Of a DNA stretch of 10,485 nt, positions 5,894-10,485 are shown in pieces. Below the pieces are notes generated by a model, which saw nothing but the letters and a program-made list of their open reading frames with translations, did no database searches and was not told where the DNA came from. This DNA is from Candidatus Solibacter sp. (GTDB taxonomy: Bacteria > Acidobacteriota > Terriglobia > Bryobacterales > Bryobacteraceae): contig JADGNT010000094.1 in assembly GCA_017883345.1 (NCBI GenBank), positions 1 through 10,485 of the forward strand, written 5' to 3'. Position 1 is the stretch's first letter; every line of letters begins with the position of its first letter. The position numbers and the translations under genes were made by a program.

Positions 5894-8215
5894 TCATCGC
5901 CCTCCCGCTGTGGCATCCGGCGGCGGGACCGGCCGCTTCTTGACCACGCTGATCGCCGCCAGCACAATCGCGTTATTCGGCGTTGGCTTGCCCTTGGTAT
6001 CGCGGAAGCCCTCCGAGCCGTGCAGCCGCACCTCTCTGACCACCTTGCCGAACCGCGGGTTCACCCATTCGTAGGAAAACAGCGTGGCGTCTCCGCAGGG
6101 GACCGCGGCGGCCGCATAGGCGTAGCTCAACTCCTTGGCATTCCCCTTGGCGACCACGTCGGACTGCTTACCCCACGTAACCGGCAGAATGTTCCAGCCA
6201 AAGCGTATCGGGACGGTGTCCACGAAGCCATCCTCATAGACCACCTCATACCAGCCCAGCAGGTCGGCGGTGTCGGGGAAGTTATGGATGTAGCGATAGG
6301 ACATATCGTTATTCGCGGCCTTGGCCGAGGCGTGCAGAAAGACGATGCTGCTGACATCGAAAGCGATCGGGATTGCCTCGCTCTGCGCCGGGAGCGGAGT
6401 CTTCGATTCCCCGCTCACCCCAACCACGACGGCCCCTTGCGCGGACACCTCGAATCGCCGCGGCCCTTCGCGCAGGGCTCCCGCCGTCAGGGCGGTCACA
6501 TCCAGTGCGAGCGAGGCTTTCGCCACGCTACCCGCGGCCGGCGAGTTGATCGCGCGCCCGATATCCACGGGCTGCACCGGATCGCCATCCTCACTCGGCA
6601 CCGGCCGGGAGCCCAGCCGCCGCCGGATTTCCGGCATCAGGCTCTGGGTAGTCTTGGACAGCGGGTCCTGCTCCGGCCAATGGGTGGACCACATCAGATT
6701 GATGGTCCCCAGAAAGTCCATCATCATGTCTTTGCCGAACGTGTACTCGTTGGTGGCGGCCCAGGCCGCCGGCATGCCTCCAATCACTCCCGGCCGGGCG
6801 GTCCGGCGGGCATAATTCTGGATGTTCGGCATGAAGTTGGCGTGCACCTGCTCAAAACCGAACTCCTGGAGTTTCACATCGTTCGGCTCGCCGCGCCCTT
6901 CCGCCGCGCGCACGTCGTGCCAGAACCAGTTGAAGATCAGAATGTCCTTCGGAATGAGATCCTTCACTTGTTGCGGAGTGAGCGCTCCGGGTATGTTGTA
7001 TTCCCATCCGGTTTTGCTCTTCATGGGCCGCTGATGCACGCCGCGGACGCTCTCGATCAGGTGGTCGCCGTAAATGGCGGTCTTGATCCCTTTGGCCGTC
7101 AGGTAGTCGTGAATCTTCCTGACGTCGTCGGCATAGAGCAGCGCCGTGTCGCGCGACTGGCAGGCGGGACAGAGTTCCACCGGAAAAAACATCTCGTCAT
7201 GGCCGAAGTGAATCATCTTCGGTTTCATGACTTCGATGTACTCGTCCAGAACGTCGAAAACCAGCTTGTAAATCTCCGGCTTGGTCGGATCATACACATC
7301 GGGCCACTCGGCGCCTGTGATCGCGCCCAGATCCTTATGTCTGGTCAGCAGGTAGTAGCTGTGGGTGAAGGTCGGAATTTCGGGAATCACCTCGATGTGC
7401 TGCGCGTTCGCATAGCTCACCAGGTCGGCCACCTCATCCTTCTCCAGGATTTCGCCATCCGCGGTGTCGTGGTGCGCCGAATTCTGGTCGGTCCCGCGCG
7501 GGCCCCGCGGATTGTAGCGCTGCGTGTAGTACAGGTCCTTGGCGAAATCGATCCACCCGGCGTTCAGTTCCGGATGGCGGTCCAGGCGCATCGACGCATT
7601 CACTTCCATGACCACCTTGTTGAATTTGTACAGCGCCATGAAATCGCGCAGAAAGCGTTTGAAGAAGGCGATGTTCTCGTGCCCCGGCAGGTAGAGACGA
7701 ATGGCCCGAAATGGCAGGTGGGGCCAGTCGTCCACCTCGGCTCCCGAAATGCGCACGTGGCCGCGGTCCTTCGCGATGAGCTGGCGGACCGACTGCATTC
7801 CATAAAAAGCCCCTGCCTCATCGTTGCCCGCCACCACTACGGCGTCGGGACCGCTGCGCAGGCTGTAGGCTTCGCTTTTCCGCGGCGGCGCGGCGGAAGT
7901 GTGGGCCGAAAGATACTGGCCCACGAGAGGGTTGGAGGCCGTCCCCATCAGGATGAACGGGCCGGACGGCAACGTGGCGGTCCGGTCGATCCGCAAGGCC
8001 ATGCCGTAACGATCGCTCAATTCGGCCAGCAATTCCCGGGCAAGGGAGAGATCCGCCGGAGTGGCGCTCGGCGGCACCAGGATCGGAACCCCCTCCTCCA
8101 CGGAAAACGCTTTTTCGAGAACCGTCATCTTCTGCGGTTCAGGAAATATGGGTGGACGATCTGCCGCGATTGCGGGCCAAGCGAGCCCGCACAGACACCA
8201 ACGAAGCCAGCGCAT
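5894..8215 (-). CDS. secreted family-20-type glycoside hydrolase (beta-N-acetylhexosaminidase-like)
   Basis: 773 residues. It would remove terminal N-acetylhexosamine by substrate-assisted catalysis. MRWLRWCLCGLAWPAIAA is a signal peptide, so the enzyme acts in the periplasm or outside. Residues about 24-160 form the GH20b-type alpha/beta domain ending in GAFYGMQSVRQLI. The TIM barrel (about 164-535) starts DWPHLPFRAIRLYLPG, has VIPEIPTFTHSY (E279, H285) and carries the Asp-Glu pair in MIHFGHDEMFF (D340, E341). Canonical GH20 enzymes have HxGGDE, so His in place of the second Gly is unusual. A CxxC (C349, C352) follows. Residues about 540-773 form an extra beta-rich C-terminal region with no recognised motif. 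The frame stays open to 8443, but the ATG at 8215 is chosen because GGGAGG lies 6 bases before it and it begins the signal peptide. The gene heads a tightly packed run of four genes. Confidence 0.85.
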   Translation of the reverse strand: MRWLRWCLCGLAWPAIAADRPPIFPEPQKMTVLEKAFSVEEGVPILVPPSATPADLSLARELLAELSDRYGMALRIDRTATLPSGPFILMGTASNPLVGQYLSAHTSAAPPRKSEAYSLRSGPDAVVVAGNDEAGAFYGMQSVRQLIAKDRGHVRISGAEVDDWPHLPFRAIRLYLPGHENIAFFKRFLRDFMALYKFNKVVMEVNASMRLDRHPELNAGWIDFAKDLYYTQRYNPRGPRGTDQNSAHHDTADGEILEKDEVADLVSYANAQHIEVIPEIPTFTHSYYLLTRHKDLGAITGAEWPDVYDPTKPEIYKLVFDVLDEYIEVMKPKMIHFGHDEMFFPVELCPACQSRDTALLYADDVRKIHDYLTAKGIKTAIYGDHLIESVRGVHQRPMKSKTGWEYNIPGALTPQQVKDLIPKDILIFNWFWHDVRAAEGRGEPNDVKLQEFGFEQVHANFMPNIQNYARRTARPGVIGGMPAAWAATNEYTFGKDMMMDFLGTINLMWSTHWPEQDPLSKTTQSLMPEIRRRLGSRPVPSEDGDPVQPVDIGRAINSPAAGSVAKASLALDVTALTAGALREGPRRFEVSAQGAVVVGVSGESKTPLPAQSEAIPIAFDVSSIVFLHASAKAANNDMSYRYIHNFPDTADLLGWYEVVYEDGFVDTVPIRFGWNILPVTWGKQSDVVAKGNAKELSYAYAAAAVPCGDATLFSYEWVNPRFGKVVREVRLHGSEGFRDTKGKPTPNNAIVLAAISVVKKRPVPPPDATAGGR

Positions 8216-8221
8216 GGAAAA

Positions 8222-8227
8222 CCTCCC
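8222..8227 (-). promoter_or_regulatory. ribosome binding site deciding the hexosaminidase start
   Basis: GGGAGG on the minus strand sits 6 bases before the ATG at 8215. It selects this internal ATG over the 228 bases of open frame upstream, which run into the palindromic repeat and lack a protein-like pattern. Confidence 0.75.
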
Positions 8228-8235
8228 GAAGAATC

Positions 8236-8273
8236 GGTATAACACGGCCGCCGCCGGTTCCAACGGAAACCGG
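8236..8273 (-). promoter_or_regulatory. candidate promoter and operator for the hexosaminidase operon
   Basis: On the minus strand, TTGGAA (8263-8258) and TATACC (8241-8236) are spaced by 16 bases, each matching the sigma-70 -35 and -10 consensus at four of six positions. Transcription would start near 8229, giving a leader of about 13 bases that still includes the ribosome site. Overlapping the -35 is a near-palindrome, CCGGTTCC, then AAC, then GGAAACCGG on the plus strand (8254-8273), broken by one extra A. A repressor bound there would block the -35. The motif match is modest and the region is GC-rich. Confidence 0.35.
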
Positions 8274-8340
8274 GCTTGTGCGCCACCCGCTGTCCAGAAT
8301 GCTGGATATGGTAGCGGTGTTCGGCCCGGGAAAAATCGGT

Positions 8341-8417
8341 TGGCAGGCGAAAGCGCCTGCCCCACAAGGACGTAAGCCCTTGCGCACCAACGTGGGACAG
8401 ACGCTTTCGTCTGTCTA
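8341..8417. repeat. paired REP-like palindromic element (BIME-like), two hairpins in inverted orientation
   Basis: Two perfect 8-base-pair hairpins lie about 34 bases apart. The left is GGCAGGCG, loop AAAG, CGCCTGCC (8342-8361). The right is GACAGACG, loop CTTT, CGTCTGTC (8396-8415). Read on opposite strands they are the same motif: stem, AAAG loop, stem, then CCCAC. Their stems differ by a G-to-A change on the left arm matched by C-to-T on the right arm at two positions, so pairing is kept in both. CCCAC (8361-8365) and GTGGG (8392-8396) can pair to bring the hairpins together, and a further CAAGG/CCTTG stem (8365-8369 with 8378-8382) lies between. This is the geometry of bacterial interspersed mosaic elements. 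It sits between two genes of the same direction. There is no T-run, so it is not a classical terminator, though it could stabilise the 3' end of the phosphatase transcript. Confidence 0.75.
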
Positions 8418-8449
8418 CACGGCGATCCCAGCGTGTTTTTCACAGCTTC

Positions 8450-10042
8450 TTACGGTCGCGGCCGTGAACCGCGGGACGGCACGGACGCGGCGGGCTGCGG
8501 CAGAATTTCATACAGCACGCGGCCCGTCGATCCGCTGGGAGTCTGGACGGACAAGAGGCTGGCCAGAGTCGGTGCCAGGTCGTTCAGCTTCACATTCTGG
8601 AAGTACAGGCCGGGACGAATCGCCGGCCCCATGAAGATGAGTGGAATGTGGGTGTCATAAGCGAACGGCGTATCGTGCCCGGTGTTGGTCGCGGGACGCA
8701 CCCAGTATGGCTCCAGGATCACCTCCAGGTCGGCGGAGCGCGCCCAGTTCAGGCTCGCGGCAAGGGTTTCGCTGAGCGCGTCCCCCGGCAGTTCTCCGCG
8801 CCGCAGTTGATGGCGCGTGTAGATGCGAAACACGTGCGGCGCCGCTAGGATGGCGGCGGCGGCATCGTCCTGCACATCCGCTTCGTTCAGCTTCCGGGCG
8901 CGAATCAACTCCGCGTTCAGATACATCGCGCCATCGTTGATGGCTTGCACCCACGTGCCGCTGCCGTACTGCCGCTCCAGGCGGGCCTGCACCATAGCGG
9001 CGAGTTGGGAATCCAGGATCCGCCCGCCCGGCATCCGATCGGAGGTCATCCTTTCCGGCAGATCCACGGCGCCATGGTCCGCGGTAAGGACCACCACTAC
9101 GTTGCGCAGCCCGATCGTTTTGTCGAGATGCAGGAACAGGCGTTCGAGCGTTCCGTCCAACCGCACGGCCAGATCGTGCACCTCCGGCGATAGCGGCCCG
9201 GTCTGATGGCCGACGGCATCGATGGTAGAGAAGCTGACGGTCAGCAGGTCCGTTGCGCCTCGCTGGCCCAGCCGTTCGGAATCGATCGCGCGTTCCGCAA
9301 ACGCTTCCAGCAGTTCATTGCCGAACGGCGAAAAGTCCACCGCGTTGGCCAGTTTCGGACCGGGTTCCGCCGGCATTTTCCTGCTCCCTCCGGGGAATTT
9401 CCATTCCGCCCCGGCATATTTTTCGACCATGCGGGAGTCGTTGAACGACTGGACCCAGGAGGGAACATCCTTGAAGTAATAGGTGCTGCTGACGAACGCG
9501 CCGGTCTGCGTGTCGTACCAGTAGGCTGCGTCGGCCATGTGTCCGGCGGGTAAAATGGCGCCACGATCCTTGAACGAGAGTCCGATCACGCGAGATGCGG
9601 GGTCCGCCAGTTTCAGTTCGTCGCCCACCGTGCTCACCAGCAGTCGCCTGGGCGAGGCGCCCGTCCCGGTGCCGCCGAGTTGGCGCTCGGAGCTGTCCGA
9701 AACGCTGCTTACGTTCTTGCCCGCGGTGCGATCGTACCAGTTGTTCCCGATGATCCCACTGAGCGCCGGGCTCGCGCCGGTCAGCATCACCGAATGTCCC
9801 ACGGCGGTGATGGCAGGGTAATGCGCGAGATTCGCATTCGCAAACACGGCTCCCTGATCCAGCAGACGCCGGAATCCGCCTTTGTATTCGGACTCGAACC
9901 TGGTCAGATAGTCATAACGGAACTGGTCTACCGCGACCAGCACCACCAGCTTGGGTCTGGGCGGGAATGGCCGGCCGATACCGGCCGCGATCATCGTGGC
10001 CAACCCAAACCCCATCACCGCATAAAACTTCAGGGATCGCAT
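8450..10042 (-). CDS. PafA-like alkaline phosphatase (alkaline phosphatase superfamily, COG1524)
   Basis: 530 residues; an exported zinc-dependent phosphatase. MRSLKFYAVMGFGLATMIAA is a signal peptide or membrane anchor. Metal and catalytic residues appear in order: D39 in LVAVDQFRYDY, the nucleophile T79 in YPAITAVGHS, D275 and H279 in STIDAVGHQ, D322 and H323 in LTADHGAV, and H456 in TNTGHDTPF. N100 (GNNWYDR) and K158/R160 (SFKDRGA) correspond to the Asn, Lys and Arg that hold the phosphate in Elizabethkingia PafA, which favours a phosphate monoesterase over a nucleotide pyrophosphatase/diesterase. The frame is open to 10126, but the ATG at 10042 begins the signal peptide and has AAAGGT 8 bases upstream. 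The gene is separated from the hexosaminidase by 234 bases and may be a separate transcript. In this setting it could release phosphate from phosphorylated sugars or wall polymers. PafA enzymes are known for wide monoester specificity. Confidence 0.9.
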   Translation of the reverse strand: MRSLKFYAVMGFGLATMIAAGIGRPFPPRPKLVVLVAVDQFRYDYLTRFESEYKGGFRRLLDQGAVFANANLAHYPAITAVGHSVMLTGASPALSGIIGNNWYDRTAGKNVSSVSDSSERQLGGTGTGASPRRLLVSTVGDELKLADPASRVIGLSFKDRGAILPAGHMADAAYWYDTQTGAFVSSTYYFKDVPSWVQSFNDSRMVEKYAGAEWKFPGGSRKMPAEPGPKLANAVDFSPFGNELLEAFAERAIDSERLGQRGATDLLTVSFSTIDAVGHQTGPLSPEVHDLAVRLDGTLERLFLHLDKTIGLRNVVVVLTADHGAVDLPERMTSDRMPGGRILDSQLAAMVQARLERQYGSGTWVQAINDGAMYLNAELIRARKLNEADVQDDAAAAILAAPHVFRIYTRHQLRRGELPGDALSETLAASLNWARSADLEVILEPYWVRPATNTGHDTPFAYDTHIPLIFMGPAIRPGLYFQNVKLNDLAPTLASLLSVQTPSGSTGRVLYEILPQPAASVPSRGSRPRP

Positions 10043-10267
10043 AAGAAAGCACCTTTCGAACCATGGATCGTGCAGCGCCGCATGGGCCGTGATCCGGATT
10101 CCATACCCAATGCGGGTCCCCTGCAAATTGGCGATCCCGTCCGCGCAGCGGTCGCGCGCGCCAGAGGCCGCCGAAGCCTGCGAGAGGCAAATCTCCCGAC
10201 CTTGGGATCGAATCCGTATTTTATGTTGCGGCGGGGAAGCGAGGGAACTGGCCGATGGCTGCCGGCG

Positions 10268-10283
10268 CCGCTGTATCCAGCGG
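10268..10283. other. small hairpin upstream of the phosphatase gene
   Basis: CCGCTG and CAGCGG pair perfectly around a TATC loop, giving a six-base-pair stem 225 bases upstream of the phosphatase ATG. No T-run follows on either strand. It may be a remnant of a transcript end, a protein-binding site or chance. Confidence 0.3.
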
Positions 10284-10404
10284 AATGGATGCTCGAGACC
10301 GGGATGAAAGCTTACGTTTCAATCACGGCGGCGCTCAAGTAGTGGGTCAGTTTCGGAGTAAAGTCGTCAACCGACCGCTGCGGAATCGGTAAACGCTGGG
10401 CGAC

Positions 10405-10480
10405 TTATCCGGCCAATCATGATGCCCGCGCGGCGTTAACTTGTTCGGAATGTGGCGCGTGCACAGATTGGACCGGATAA
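10405..10480. repeat. imperfect inverted repeat at right edge
   Basis: TTATCCGGCCAATC (10405-10418) is repeated in inverse as GATTGG, one extra A, CCGGATAA (10466-10480), separated by 47 bases. Fourteen of fifteen positions pair. The spacer contains no gene. The pair could be the ends of a very small transposable remnant, a large hairpin at the end of an upstream gene, or part of an insertion-sequence terminus that continues beyond the window. Confidence 0.5.
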
Positions 10481-10485
10481 ATCGA

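Larger units (their letters stand above)
10043..10485. other. 443-base region without a recognisable gene
   Basis: This stretch lies upstream of the phosphatase start and should contain its promoter, but no convincing -35/-10 pair is visible. The only A/T-rich spot is around 10216-10226, with TAAAAT on the minus strand and no good -35. No tRNA fold holds up. A minus-strand open frame of 45 codons from the edge to a TGA at 10347-10349 (reading ...PDKSPSVYRFRSGRLTTLL) could be the C-terminus of an upstream gene but is unrecognised. The plus-strand stretch AGTGGGTCAGTTTCGGAGT at 10341-10359 recalls the repeats at the ends of some IS21-like elements, a weak resemblance from memory only. Confidence 0.4.

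Noticed and set aside
5285..8242. Plus-strand open frame of 985 codons opposite the hexosaminidase
   Set aside because: Its codons are in exact register with the hexosaminidase codons, so its stops would need TTA, CTA or TCA in the sense strand, which are rare in a GC-rich genome. The translation is rich in His, Arg and Gly and has no domain pattern.
8341..8417. Rho-independent terminator for the phosphatase gene
   Set aside because: The stems are strong, but no T-run follows on the minus strand; the pairwise inverted layout fits a REP-type element better.
8216..8443. N-terminal extension of the hexosaminidase by 76 residues
   Set aside because: It runs through the palindromic repeat, starts with GTG, and would bury the signal peptide; the GGGAGG site selects the ATG at 8215.
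10190..10230. Possible tRNA T-arm around GGGATCGAATCC
   Set aside because: The GGATCGAATCC stretch lacks the TTCGA loop form, and no acceptor, D-arm or anticodon arm can be folded around it.

Overview
The window looks like a chromosomal segment of a GC-rich, Gram-negative-type soil or sediment bacterium. The protein set would fit an Acidobacteriota genome of the Solibacter/Bryobacter kind: secreted PafA-like phosphatase, divergent GH20 hexosaminidase, NagX-type membrane acetyltransferase, secreted NodB-like protein and D-aminoacylase. That placement is an inference from gene style, not from a marker gene. Every convincing gene lies on the minus strand, so the region is transcribed from right to left. 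The long plus-strand open frames are codon-register shadows.

Layout in the direction of transcription. A 443-base right flank (10043-10485) holds no recognisable gene, only a small hairpin and an imperfect inverted repeat near the edge. Then comes a PafA-like alkaline phosphatase (10042-8450). A 234-base spacer follows, carrying a paired REP-like palindromic element (8341-8417) and a candidate promoter with an operator-like palindrome. Next is a tightly packed cluster: a secreted GH20-type beta-N-acetylhexosaminidase (8215-5894), a multi-pass HGSNAT/NagX-like acetyltransferase (5890-4784, 3-base gap), a secreted two-domain NodB/polysaccharide-deacetylase-like protein (4783-2987, stop directly abutting start) and a RidA-family deaminase (3030-2635, 44-base overlap). 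After a 79-base gap with two palindromes come an IclR-family regulator (2555-1743) and a cytosolic N-acyl-D-amino-acid deacylase (1740-205, 2-base gap). The left edge cuts an unidentified open frame.

How the parts may work together. Outside the cytoplasmic membrane, the phosphatase and the hexosaminidase would trim phosphorylated and N-acetylated amino-sugar polymers (chitin, peptidoglycan or exopolysaccharide). The membrane acetyltransferase could move acetyl groups from cytosolic acetyl-CoA onto free amino sugars, and the NodB-like protein could remove them or act as a lyase or binding protein. The promoter-distal half looks like a module for releasing and detoxifying D-amino acids: deacylase, imine/enamine deaminase and IclR regulator. 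Peptidoglycan or a modified cell-wall polymer would be a substrate shared by both halves, but this is inference.

The most interesting points are the hexosaminidase/transmembrane acetyltransferase/deacetylase trio, which resembles the acetylation step of lysosomal heparan sulfate breakdown; the unusual architecture of the deacetylase-like protein; and the twin palindromes whose stems differ by compensatory base changes.
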